From the NCBI RefSeq assembly GCF_000014005.1, contig NC_008009.1:3038001-3102000 (forward strand): a stretch of 64,000 nucleotides of DNA, written 5' to 3'. The notes beneath the pieces are model-generated. The model saw only the letters and a list, made by a program, of their open reading frames with translations. It made no database searches and was not told the origin of the DNA. A program made the translations under genes and the position numbers. Below, one piece after another: positions 42,765 through 50,945 of the stretch. This DNA comes from Candidatus Koribacter versatilis Ellin345 (lineage in GTDB: Bacteria; Acidobacteriota; Terriglobia; Terriglobales; Acidobacteriaceae). Positions within the stretch are counted from its first letter, which is position 1, and each line of letters begins with the position of its first letter.

Positions 42765-43408
42765 CCCTGCTCGAACATCTCCGAAATCTGCTCCTGCGAT
42801 ACGGCGCCTTCGCGGATGATCCGCCACTGCCCGTCCCCGGAGCTCAAATCTACAATCGTCGAATGCACATCGCGCGGCGAGTTGCCGCCGTCGATGATCA
42901 GAGGCAGTCGCTCTTCCATTTGCTGCTTGAGCGCTCGCGCCGTCGTACACTCCGCCTGCCCGCTCAGGTTCGCCGAAGTCGCCGTAATCGGAAGTCCCGC
43001 TGCCTTCAGTACCGCGAGCGGAATCGGCGCGGACGGAATGCGGACTGCAATGTTCCCCGAATTCGCCGTAGCCTTCAGCGGCAAGCGTGCGTGCGCCCGG
43101 ATAATCATGGTCAACGGTCCCGGCCAGAAGCGGCGCGCCAAAAGGTAGAAGCTCGAAGGCAGGTCCTGCGCCAATTCCTCGGCCTGGTCCACCGATTCAA
43201 TCATCAGCGACAAAGGCTTGTGCCGCGAACGGCTCTTGATTTCATAAATGCGCTCAACCGCGCGCAAATTAAAGGGATCGGCGGCGAGCCCATAAAACGT
43301 GTCCGTGGGCATTCCCAGCACCATCCCAGCTTTCAACTGGTCGGCGACATAAGCAACAAGCTTCTGTTCGGGTTCAGCGCTATTGATTTTTATGATTTCG
43401 GGTCGCAC
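42761..43408 (-). CDS. tsaC: L-threonylcarbamoyladenylate synthase
   Basis: A 215-residue YrdC/Sua5-fold enzyme that makes threonylcarbamoyl-AMP for the t6A37 tRNA modification. Evidence: GMVLGMPTDTFYGLAADP, then IKSRSRHKPLSLMIES (Lys/Arg bind ATP), LARRFWPGPLTMII, ATANSGNIAVRIPS and ITATSANLSGQAE. It is the short TsaC form, without the Sua5 C-terminal domain. It is followed by elyC with a 4-base overlap. Confidence 0.94.
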   Translation of the reverse strand: MRPEIIKINSAEPEQKLVAYVADQLKAGMVLGMPTDTFYGLAADPFNLRAVERIYEIKSRSRHKPLSLMIESVDQAEELAQDLPSSFYLLARRFWPGPLTMIIRAHARLPLKATANSGNIAVRIPSAPIPLAVLKAAGLPITATSANLSGQAECTTARALKQQMEERLPLIIDGGNSPRDVHSTIVDLSSGDGQWRIIREGAVSQEQISEMFEQG

Positions 43409-43496
43409 CCGTCTGTCCCTCGAATAGGCGAGCTAGCGGATACAGAGGCTTTCACAGTTGATCCGCGAATTAGCAGCTTACCACGCTTAGAGCGCG

Positions 43497-44354
43497 GTGC
43501 GGAACGCCAGCAGGTATCATGGACTGCGGAAAACCAAATTGGACCAATCACCCAACGACCGTCTCAGGCTGATCACCAGCCGCCAGAACAACGCCGTCAA
43601 GGAACTGCGGGCCGCCTTCCACACCGGACGCCCCACTGACGACGGCTACTCTGCTGTCGAAGGCGTCCACCTGCTGGAAGAAGCCATTCGCAGCGGCCTC
43701 CGCTTCAAGACTATCTTCTTCAGCCAGGCCGCCGAAGACCGAGCCGGCAAGCTTCTCCCGCAAATCCACTCCAACGTTGAGACGCTGCTTTTGCCCGACG
43801 AAGTCTTCTCCAGCGCCGTGCTGACCGAATCTCCGCAAGGTGTCGCTGCACTGGTGAAGCTCAAGACATTCAAACTCGAGGACCTGCTGCGGGCGGAGAA
43901 TCCAATGCTGCTCGGCGTCGCCGGCGTACAGGACCCTGGAAATCTCGGCACCATCCTGCGGTCTGCGGAGGCCTTCGGCGCGACAGGCGTTTTGATTGGC
44001 GACAAGACCGCCTCACCGTGGAATCCCAAGGTTATTCGCGGCAGCAGCGGCTCTGTCTTCCGGCTGCCGGTCGTCAAGGTCGAGTGGCCCGCCGCCCTCG
44101 AACAACTCCGCGCTAAAGGCGTGCAGATCCTCGCCACGTCGTCGCACAAAGGCGAACCGCTCCCGGAAGTTGATTTCACCGGCCCGACCATCGTCCTCAT
44201 CGGCGGCGAAGGCGCCGGCGTCCCGCGCGACGTGCTCGCCTCAGTCGACGGCACGCTCGCTATCCCGCATTCGCCCAAGGTCGAATCTCTCAACGCCGGC
44301 ATCGCTGCATCTATCGTGATGTACGAAGCCGCCAGGCAGCGCAACACACAATGA
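43497..44354 (+). CDS. TrmH/SpoU-family rRNA/tRNA 2'-O-methyltransferase
   Basis: A 285-residue SPOUT enzyme. An N-terminal substrate-binding part (LRLITSRQNNAVKELRAAF, YSAVEGVHLLEEAI) precedes the knotted domain with VQDPGNLGTILRSAEAFGA, PKVIRGSSGSVFRLPV, IVLIGGEGAGVPRDVL and PKVESLNAGIAASIVMYEA. All three SPOUT motifs are present. The start is uncertain: GTG at 43497 or TTG at 43539. It overlaps rarA by 4 bases. The target RNA is unknown. Confidence 0.9.
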   Translation: MRNASRYHGLRKTKLDQSPNDRLRLITSRQNNAVKELRAAFHTGRPTDDGYSAVEGVHLLEEAIRSGLRFKTIFFSQAAEDRAGKLLPQIHSNVETLLLPDEVFSSAVLTESPQGVAALVKLKTFKLEDLLRAENPMLLGVAGVQDPGNLGTILRSAEAFGATGVLIGDKTASPWNPKVIRGSSGSVFRLPVVKVEWPAALEQLRAKGVQILATSSHKGEPLPEVDFTGPTIVLIGGEGAGVPRDVLASVDGTLAIPHSPKVESLNAGIAASIVMYEAARQRNTQ

Positions 44355-45694
44355 GTCTCTTCGACACATCCCGTCCCGAGCAGTCGGACCGCGACCGTCC
44401 CCTCGCCGATCGCATGCGTCCGCGCACGCTCGACGAATTCGCGGGCCAAGAACACATCCTCGCTCCCGGCAAGCCGCTGCGTGTACAGATCGATCGCGAC
44501 GACATCGGTTCGCTCATCTTCTGGGGCCCGCCGGGCGTCGGCAAAACCACGCTAGCGAAGATTATTGCCGCAATGACGCACGCGGACTTCATCGAGTTCT
44601 CCGCAGTGCTCTCCGGAATTAAAGAGATCAAGCAGGTGATGGCGGACGCCGAACGCGTCCGCCAATACGGCACGCGAACGATCCTTTTCGTGGACGAAAT
44701 TCACCGCTTCAACCGCGCCCAGCAGGACGCGTTCCTTCCGCACGTGGAGCGAGGCAACATCAAGCTCATCGGTGCGACCACCGAGAACCCGTCGTTTGAG
44801 GTGAATTCCGCGCTGCTCTCGCGCAGTCGCGTCTATACGCTCACTCCGCTCACCGAAGAGCAAATCGTCGGCCTGCTACGCCGCGCCCTTACCGACACCG
44901 AGCGCGGCCTCGCCGAACTCCATGTCACCGCCGAAGATATTGCGCTCGCCCGCATCGCCGCCTACGCCAGTGGCGACGCACGCTCCGGATACAACGTCCT
45001 CGAAGTCGCCGCACAAGCTGCTGGCGCGACTTCCGAGCGCATCATCACCGAGCAGATTGTCGCTGATGCTCTGCAACGCCGCGTGCTGCGCTACGACAAA
45101 TCCGGCGAAGAGCATTACAACCTCATCTCGGCGCTTCATAAATCGGTCCGCAACAGCGATCCCGACGCGGCGCTCTATTGGCTCGCCCGCATGATCGAAT
45201 CTGGCGAAGACGCGCTCTACATCGCGCGCCGCGTAGTGCGCATGGCTGTAGAAGACATCGGCCTCGCCGATCCCAACGCTCTCGCTCTCACCCTCGCGGC
45301 CAAGGACGCCATCGATTTCCTCGGTATGCCGGAAGCCAACCTCGCACTCGCACAGGCGGTTGTGTATCTCTCCATCGCGCCGAAATCGAATGCGCTCTAC
45401 ACCGCGTACGGTGATGTCCAAGCCGACGTCGAAAAAACCGCTGCTGATCCAGTACCGCTGCACCTGCGCAACGCGCCTACCAAACTCATGAAGGAAATTG
45501 GCTACGGCTCGGGATATCAGTACGCGCACGACCTCGAAGCCAAAGTCGCCGACATGCAGTGCCTGCCCGACAACCTCAAAGACCGCGTTTATTACCACCC
45601 AACCGATCAAGGTATCGAGCAGCGCATCCGCACGCGACTGGAAGAAATCCGGCGCAGGAAAAGCCAGCACGGAGATTCGGAGCCACAGAGTTAG
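44351..45694 (+). CDS. rarA: Replication-associated recombination protein A
   Basis: A 447-residue AAA+ ATPase of the RarA/MgsA/WRNIP1 family that acts on stalled replication forks. Evidence: [20 protein letters not shown], Walker [12 protein letters not shown], Walker [17 protein letters not shown], sensor 1 [19 protein letters not shown], and the tetramerisation C-terminus [20 protein letters not shown], then [12 protein letters not shown]. Its ATG overlaps the methylase stop, so they are cotranscribed. Confidence 0.96.
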   Translation: MSLFDTSRPEQSDRDRPLADRMRPRTLDEFAGQEHILAPGKPLRVQIDRDDIGSLIFWGPPGVGKTTLAKIIAAMTHADFIEFSAVLSGIKEIKQVMADAERVRQYGTRTILFVDEIHRFNRAQQDAFLPHVERGNIKLIGATTENPSFEVNSALLSRSRVYTLTPLTEEQIVGLLRRALTDTERGLAELHVTAEDIALARIAAYASGDARSGYNVLEVAAQAAGATSERIITEQIVADALQRRVLRYDKSGEEHYNLISALHKSVRNSDPDAALYWLARMIESGEDALYIARRVVRMAVEDIGLADPNALALTLAAKDAIDFLGMPEANLALAQAVVYLSIAPKSNALYTAYGDVQADVEKTAADPVPLHLRNAPTKLMKEIGYGSGYQYAHDLEAKVADMQCLPDNLKDRVYYHPTDQGIEQRIRTRLEEIRRRKSQHGDSEPQS

Positions 45695-45703
45695 TCTCTG
45701 TCA

Positions 45704-45752
45704 TCCTGAGCGGAGTTTCGCGCAGCGAAACGGAGTCGAAGGATCCCTGTCT
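45704..45752. repeat. Dispersed intergenic repeat, copy 3
   Basis: TGTCATCCTGAGCGGAGTTT at the left, an inner TTTCGC-GCAGCGAAA palindrome, and GAGTCGAAGGATCCCTG at the right. It lies 10 bases after the rarA stop and just before the convergent AmiE-NamZ gene. The same flank sequences appear at 41895. The hairpin may also help stop transcription. Confidence 0.65.
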
Positions 45753-45763
45753 GCTCCGAAGTT

Positions 45764-48145
45764 TCAGTACAGCAAGTACTTCCCTCTCACCTTCTCAAAC
45801 TCTTCCAGTCGCTCGCGATACCCATCCGCAATCCGTCGCGGATCCACTCCGGCTTTGATCTCCGCCAGTACTTCTTTATTCACGAGAAGTCCGTCCAGCT
45901 TGTCCACGTGCCACTGCTGCGGATAGAGCGTGTACAACGCCGAAACCAACTCGACTCCCAGCTCGGGCGAATCCAGGAACTCCCGATCGGTGAGCACGAT
46001 GTTTACGCCGAAACATTTTTCATTTGCATATACCGCGCTCGTGGGCGCGAACTCGATCGGCACAAATCGCACGCCGGGAATTCTACGCGCATTGAGATAC
46101 GCAGCAAGTTCCTGCGCCTTGATCCACGGCGCACCGACCACTTCGAACGGTGTGTCCGTGCCGCGCCCGACCGAAATGTTGGTGTACTCGATCAGCCCAA
46201 CGCCGGGATAAAGAATCGCCTCCGTCAAACTGCGCAGATTCGGCGACGGATTGATCCACAACTGTCCGGTCGAATCGAACCAGTCGCCCCTCTCCCAGCC
46301 CTGCATCTTCACTACCGTGAGCTTGGCGTGAATGTTGCGCGTCTCGTTATAGAGCTTCGCCAGTTCGCCGACGGTCATACCGTGCCGAGGAGGAATGGAG
46401 GTGTAATTCACAAAACTCTCGGTTCCAGGATCCGACACAGGCCCTTGCACCGACACCCCGCCGATTGGGTCGGGTCGATCAAGAACGATGAACTCCTTCC
46501 CTGCTTTCGCACAAGCTTCCAGAAAATATCCAAGCGTTGCTTCGTAGGTGTAAAACCGCACGCCAGCGTCCTGGATGTCGTAGACCACCGCGTCCAGCTT
46601 CGCGAGCGCATCCTGCGACGGACGCTTCTTCGCATCCGAGCCACCGTAGACGCTGTAGATGGTTACGCCGGTCACCGCATCCTTCGAGTTGCCGACGTTC
46701 GTCTGATCCAGTGCGCCGGCAATGCCATGTTCCGGGCTGAAGATGGCCGTCAACTCCACTCCAGGGGCGTGCGCCAGCACGTCGATCGTCCGCCGGCCCT
46801 GCGCGTCGAACCCGGTCTGGTTCGTCACCACGCCAATGCGCAGCTTGCCGCCATTCTTCGCCTTCAGCGCCTCGAAGCCGTTTTTCTCGAGAACATCAAT
46901 CCCGTTCAAAACGGTCGCATTGCGAGCCACGACCCTGCGCGACGACGGATTCGTTTCGCCATATCCCGTGATCTCCGCCAGTCGCAACTTCGCGTCATCA
47001 CTCACGTGATTGTTGAGCGCCGCCGCCACCGCCGTCGCCAGCCGCGTGCGCAGCGCGATGACATTGCCTTTCGGCTGGTGCACCGCGTTCGTCAGCAGGA
47101 TGATGTAGGTCTTGGTCGTCGGGTCAATCCACAGCGACGTACCGGTGAAGCCGGTATGCCCAAAGCTCCCGACCGGCAGTAATTCACCGCGATTCGTCGC
47201 GTACGGCGAATCAATGTCCCAACCCAAACCGCGCAGCCAAGGCTGGCCTTGCGGCTGCTGCGGCGTTGTCATCTTCTCGACCGTCAGAGGTGACCAGATC
47301 CGTCCATCGTTGTCGAGAATCGCCTGCGCGAATTTCGCCACGTCATCCGCGGTCGAGAACAAACCTGCGTGACCAGCGACGCCACCCATCATGCGCGAAG
47401 TAGGATCGTGCACCGTCCCGCGCAGCATTTGTCCGGTACGCTCATCGACTTCCGTCGGTGCGATCTTGTCGCGCCACGAGGCAGGCGGTAGATATTGCGT
47501 ATGGTCCATGCCGAGCGGTTCAAAGATCCGCTCTTTCGCGTAGCGTTCAAGCGGCTCGCCGCTCAGCTTCTGCACCATCTCGCCGAGCACGATGAAGTTG
47601 ATATCGCTATAACGAAACACCGAACCCGCCGGGCTGGTCGGCTTTTCGGCGTTCGCCCGCTTGTAGCCCTCGTCCAATCCGCTCCAGTACGGCTTCAACT
47701 CGAGATCAGGTTGCAGCCCCGAGTAGTGCGTCATCAAGTCCCGGACAGTAATGTCCTGCTTGCCGTTCGCTGCAAAATCCGGGATGTAGCGCGAGACTGG
47801 ATCGGCGAGCTTGATCTTCCCCTGGTCGAAGAGCTTCATCAGTGACGAGGTCGTTGCAATCACCTTAGTCAGCGACGCCATGTCGAAGATCGTGTCCACC
47901 GTCATCGGTTCGCGCTTCGGCGTGAGCGCTCGCGAACCGAACGCTTTGCGATAGACGACTTTGCCATCGTGTCCGATGATGACGACCGCGCCCGGCGCGA
48001 GTTCGCGCTGCATGGCGTCATTCAGGATTCCATCGAGCACGTTCAGCCGCGGATCGCTTTGTTCCTGCGCGACCGCCAGCGGAGCAACCAAGGCGAGAGT
48101 TAGAAGCAGAATGAGCGAGAGATGAAAGCGCAACATTTGTTTCAA
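45764..48145 (-). CDS. Fusion of beta-lactamase-fold amidase/hydrolase and NamZ-like muramidase (DUF1343)
   Basis: A 793-residue secreted fusion. Signal peptide to about residue 26. Residues about 30-395 are a serine beta-lactamase/AmiE-type domain: Ser91-Leu-Thr-Lys94 (SxxK), Tyr179-Ser-Asp (YxN-like), and GHTGFTGTSLWIDP around 329-342 in place of KTG. Residues about 412-793 are DUF1343, the family of B. subtilis NamZ (exo-beta-N-acetylmuramidase, GH171): LRIGVVTNQTGFDAQG, AIFSPEHGIAG, VVYDIQDAGVRFYTYE, FIVLDRPDPIGG and LWINPSPNLRSLTEA. In B. subtilis namZ and amiE are separate genes of the MurNAc-recycling operon; here the two activities are on one chain. MurQ lies just beyond the divergent neighbour. 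Confidence 0.87.
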   Translation of the reverse strand: MKQMLRFHLSLILLLTLALVAPLAVAQEQSDPRLNVLDGILNDAMQRELAPGAVVIIGHDGKVVYRKAFGSRALTPKREPMTVDTIFDMASLTKVIATTSSLMKLFDQGKIKLADPVSRYIPDFAANGKQDITVRDLMTHYSGLQPDLELKPYWSGLDEGYKRANAEKPTSPAGSVFRYSDINFIVLGEMVQKLSGEPLERYAKERIFEPLGMDHTQYLPPASWRDKIAPTEVDERTGQMLRGTVHDPTSRMMGGVAGHAGLFSTADDVAKFAQAILDNDGRIWSPLTVEKMTTPQQPQGQPWLRGLGWDIDSPYATNRGELLPVGSFGHTGFTGTSLWIDPTTKTYIILLTNAVHQPKGNVIALRTRLATAVAAALNNHVSDDAKLRLAEITGYGETNPSSRRVVARNATVLNGIDVLEKNGFEALKAKNGGKLRIGVVTNQTGFDAQGRRTIDVLAHAPGVELTAIFSPEHGIAGALDQTNVGNSKDAVTGVTIYSVYGGSDAKKRPSQDALAKLDAVVYDIQDAGVRFYTYEATLGYFLEACAKAGKEFIVLDRPDPIGGVSVQGPVSDPGTESFVNYTSIPPRHGMTVGELAKLYNETRNIHAKLTVVKMQGWERGDWFDSTGQLWINPSPNLRSLTEAILYPGVGLIEYTNISVGRGTDTPFEVVGAPWIKAQELAAYLNARRIPGVRFVPIEFAPTSAVYANEKCFGVNIVLTDREFLDSPELGVELVSALYTLYPQQWHVDKLDGLLVNKEVLAEIKAGVDPRRIADGYRERLEEFEKVRGKYLLY

Positions 48146-48209
48146 CAGCGGGGTCCCTTCACGAGCAGAATTGCCGCTATTATAAAGGCGCGAGAAGCCA
48201 ACAGGATTG
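48146..48209. promoter_or_regulatory. Shared divergent promoter region of two serine hydrolase genes
   Basis: Only 64 bases separate the two divergent start codons. A TATAAT on the minus strand (48179-48184) is a good -10 for the fusion gene. TATTAT at 48178-48183 could serve the other. No -35 at good spacing is seen, so the promoters may need an activator. Confidence 0.4.
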
Positions 48210-49310
48210 ATGCCGCAGATACCGCTCGAACCCGCCTACGCTGACCAGGAGAAGCAGTTCGCCCGAGCCTTCGCGATCCTCCGCGCTGGCATCGGCGAAC
48301 ACGTCATGCCCGGCGCGACGATCGCCGTCACACACGGCGGCAGAATGATGGCGTGGGAAGCCTTCGGACGTTTCACCTACGACCCAGAATCGCCCTTGGT
48401 ACGTCGTGAGACGATCTTCGATCTGGCATCGGTAACCAAGGCCGTTGCGACGACCACAATCGCCGCCATTCTGCACGAACGCGGCCAACTCAACCTGAAC
48501 CAGAAAGTTCACGAACACTTCCGCGAGTTCCGCGATGGCGGCAAATCGGATGTAACTATCGCAATGTTGCTCTCGCACAGCTCCGGACTGCCGTCCTACG
48601 AAAAGCTCTTCCAGCGTTGTCGATCGCGCGAGGACCTACTTGGATCTGCGGCCGCAGCGCCGCTTGCGTATCCGCCCGGCGCGCGCAGTGAATACAGCGA
48701 TCTCGCCTTCATCCTGCTCGGCGAAATTCTTACGCGGATCGCCGGTGAGGACCTCGACGGTTTCGCTGCCCGCGAAATCTTCGCTCCTCTCGGAATGACA
48801 ACTGCCGAGTACTGCCCTGCTCCGGAGGGTCGCCAGGAAATTCCGCCCGCGCAGGACGATCGCGAATTCCGCCACCGCACCATTCAGGGCGAAATAGACG
48901 ACGAAAATGCAAGCGTGATGGGCGGCGTCGCCGGACACGCCGGTCTCTTCGCCAACGCTTATGATCTCGCGCTCTTCGCCGAATGCATGTTGCGCGGAGG
49001 TGCGCCAATCCTGAAGCCCGAGACAGTTCAGCTCTTCACAAATCGTCGCGCCGCGCCCTACGGAACCAGCTTCTCGCTCGGCTGGGACACACCTTCCCAG
49101 CCATCGCAATCTGGCACGAAACTTTCCGCGCGCGCCTTCGGGCACCTCGGCTTCACCGGCACTTCTCTTTGGATCGATCCTGTAAAGCAGCTTTCGATCA
49201 CGCTGCTCACCAACCGCACCTGGCCGCATCGGCAATCGCAGGCAATCAAGCAACTTCGGCCCGCGGTGCATGATGCTATTGTGGAAGCAATACCTCACGA
49301 TGAGATATAA
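48210..49310 (+). CDS. Beta-lactamase-fold serine hydrolase (AmiE/AmpH-like)
   Basis: A 366-residue serine hydrolase. The start is the ATG at 48210, next to a TTG at 48207. SxxK is FDLASVTKAVATTT. The second motif is ARSEYSDLAFILLGE (YSD), and the third is FGHLGFTGTSLWID. It is a clear paralogue of the first half of the divergent fusion gene. The segments MGGVAGHAGLF and GFTGTSLWIDP are nearly identical in both. It has no signal peptide, so it may act in the cytoplasm on internalised muropeptides while the fusion acts outside. Its end overlaps murQ by 11 bases. Confidence 0.86.
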   Translation: MPQIPLEPAYADQEKQFARAFAILRAGIGEHVMPGATIAVTHGGRMMAWEAFGRFTYDPESPLVRRETIFDLASVTKAVATTTIAAILHERGQLNLNQKVHEHFREFRDGGKSDVTIAMLLSHSSGLPSYEKLFQRCRSREDLLGSAAAAPLAYPPGARSEYSDLAFILLGEILTRIAGEDLDGFAAREIFAPLGMTTAEYCPAPEGRQEIPPAQDDREFRHRTIQGEIDDENASVMGGVAGHAGLFANAYDLALFAECMLRGGAPILKPETVQLFTNRRAAPYGTSFSLGWDTPSQPSQSGTKLSARAFGHLGFTGTSLWIDPVKQLSITLLTNRTWPHRQSQAIKQLRPAVHDAIVEAIPHDEI

Positions 49311-50214
49311 ACCCGCAAACGATACCGCCAATCTTCGCACCGAGCGCCCTAACCCGGTTTCCGCTGATCTCGATATCAAGTCGCCGCTAGAAATTGTCGA
49401 GATCATCAATCGTGAGGACCAGAGGGTCGCGAAGGCGGTAAAGAAAGTCCTGCCGCAGATCGCCGAAGCCATCGCGCTCGTCGAGTCTGCGTTGCGTCGC
49501 GGTGGACGGCTGATCTATGTCGGCACCGGTACCAGTGGACGCATCGGCGCGCTCGACGCCAGCGAGTGTCCGCCAACCTTCAACACTCGTCCTGAACAGG
49601 TACAGTACCTGATTGCGGGCGGCGAGCAGGCATTGGCCAACGCCGTGGAAGCCAGCGAAGACTCGCGCGAAGTAGGCCAGGCCGACATGGCGAAGCGCAA
49701 GCCGGGCAAGAAAGATGTCGTGATTGGACTCGCCGCCAGCGGGCGAACGCCGTACACCATCGCCGCCATGGAGTACGCGCGCCGCAAGGGCTCGAAGACA
49801 GTTGCGATTGTTTGCAACCCTGAATCGCCGCTCGCGGATGCTGCCGATGTCGCTATTGAAGTCGAAGTCGGCCCTGAAGTCGTCAGCGGTTCTACCCGCA
49901 TGAAGGCTGGCACGGCGCAGAAGATGATCTGCAACATGATCACCACCGGCGCGCTCACGCGGCTCGGCTACGTGTACGGCAACCTGATGGTGAACTTGCA
50001 CCTGAAGAACCAAAAGCTCGTGGAGCGAGGCATTCGCATCGTGCAACAGGTCACCGGACTCTCTGCCGATGATGCCATCCGCCTTATAGAAAGCGCTGAC
50101 GAAAGCCTGCCCATCGCGTTGGTGATGAACGAAGCTGGTGTGAGCAAGACGGAAGCCACCAAACGCCTGAAGAAGGCCGGCGGCAGCGTGCGGAAAGCGA
50201 TCGCCGGCCGCTAG
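49300..50214 (+). CDS. murQ: N-acetylmuramic acid 6-phosphate etherase
   Basis: A 304-residue SIS-domain lyase that splits MurNAc-6P into GlcNAc-6P and D-lactate. Evidence: LRRGGRLIYVGTGTSGRIGA (sugar-phosphate loop), LDASECPPTF with the catalytic Glu, VVIGLAASGRTPYTIAAM, and EVVSGSTRMKAGTAQKMICN (second active-site Glu region). The C-terminal UBA-like helices (GVSKTEATKRLKKAGGSVRKAI) are present. The start is placed at the ATG at 49300, inside the previous gene. 49270 is the alternative. The stop overlaps the convergent plsC stop by 4 bases. It depends on a MurNAc kinase or PTS not found in this window. Confidence 0.95.
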   Translation: MRYKPANDTANLRTERPNPVSADLDIKSPLEIVEIINREDQRVAKAVKKVLPQIAEAIALVESALRRGGRLIYVGTGTSGRIGALDASECPPTFNTRPEQVQYLIAGGEQALANAVEASEDSREVGQADMAKRKPGKKDVVIGLAASGRTPYTIAAMEYARRKGSKTVAIVCNPESPLADAADVAIEVEVGPEVVSGSTRMKAGTAQKMICNMITTGALTRLGYVYGNLMVNLHLKNQKLVERGIRIVQQVTGLSADDAIRLIESADESLPIALVMNEAGVSKTEATKRLKKAGGSVRKAIAGR

Positions 50215-50945
50215 TCCGGTTCCGGCGCTTCCACAGAGGCCCCACGCTGGTCTTCCGGAAGCGCACTCGCAATCGCCGTGCTGACCGCCTGCATGAGCGC
50301 CTCGCGTCCGCCCGCCTGCGCCAAAGTGATCGGTGGGTGGAACGTCAGCGTTACTGGGCCGGGCGTGATCGCAAAGCGATGCTTGGGCCACATCTCGTAG
50401 CTACCGGCGATGGTGACGGGGATGACTGCCGCGCCTGATTCTTCGACAAGGTAAAACGGACCCTTCTTCAGCGGACGCATCTTGCCATCGCTCGAACGCG
50501 TGCCTTCCGGAAACACCGCCATATGCAACCCGTGCTGCATGACGTCGCTCGCGGCGCGAATACTGGCCACTGCGGCTTCACGATTGCTGCGGTCCACCGG
50601 CACCAGTTGTGCCAGTTTCATCGCCGTCCCAAGCAGCGGGATCCGGAACAATTCCTTCTTCACCAGCACCGACGTTCGTCCGGGGATCAGCGGAATCACG
50701 ATCGGCGGATCCATGTTCGACACATGGTTCGACATGAAAATGTAGTGCTGCCCCGGCTGGATATTCTCGAGTCCCACGATCGTGATCTTCGCACCTGCCA
50801 TCTTCGCGCCCATCAGTGCGCCCCAAACTGCGGCCCTGTAGAGCGGTTCGACGTGCTTCGTGATGAACATGTATGGGATGCCCCAGAGGCCGTTGAGCAC
50901 CGTCCACACGCCCCACCAGATCATTACGAGCACGGTCCGAATCAT
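50211..50945 (-). CDS. plsC: 1-acylglycerol-3-phosphate O-acyltransferase, PlsC-like
   Basis: A 244-residue membrane acyltransferase. An N-terminal hydrophobic helix (TVLVMIWWGVWTVLNGLW) is followed by the four motifs: SNHVSNMDPPI (H-x4-D), the GTAMKLAQLVPVDRSN block, VFPEGTRSSDGKM and PVTIAGSYEMWP. It makes phosphatidic acid from lysophosphatidic acid. The ATG at 50945 overlaps the stop of the M61 peptidase gene. A longer frame is not needed. Confidence 0.9.
   Translation of the reverse strand: MIRTVLVMIWWGVWTVLNGLWGIPYMFITKHVEPLYRAAVWGALMGAKMAGAKITIVGLENIQPGQHYIFMSNHVSNMDPPIVIPLIPGRTSVLVKKELFRIPLLGTAMKLAQLVPVDRSNREAAVASIRAASDVMQHGLHMAVFPEGTRSSDGKMRPLKKGPFYLVEESGAAVIPVTIAGSYEMWPKHRFAITPGPVTLTFHPPITLAQAGGREALMQAVSTAIASALPEDQRGASVEAPEPD

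Noticed and set aside
45908-47182. Long plus-strand frame of about 424 codons
   Set aside because: It is antisense to the AmiE-NamZ fusion gene, whose two domain families are clear. The frame reads as Arg/Gln-rich sequence without any motif.
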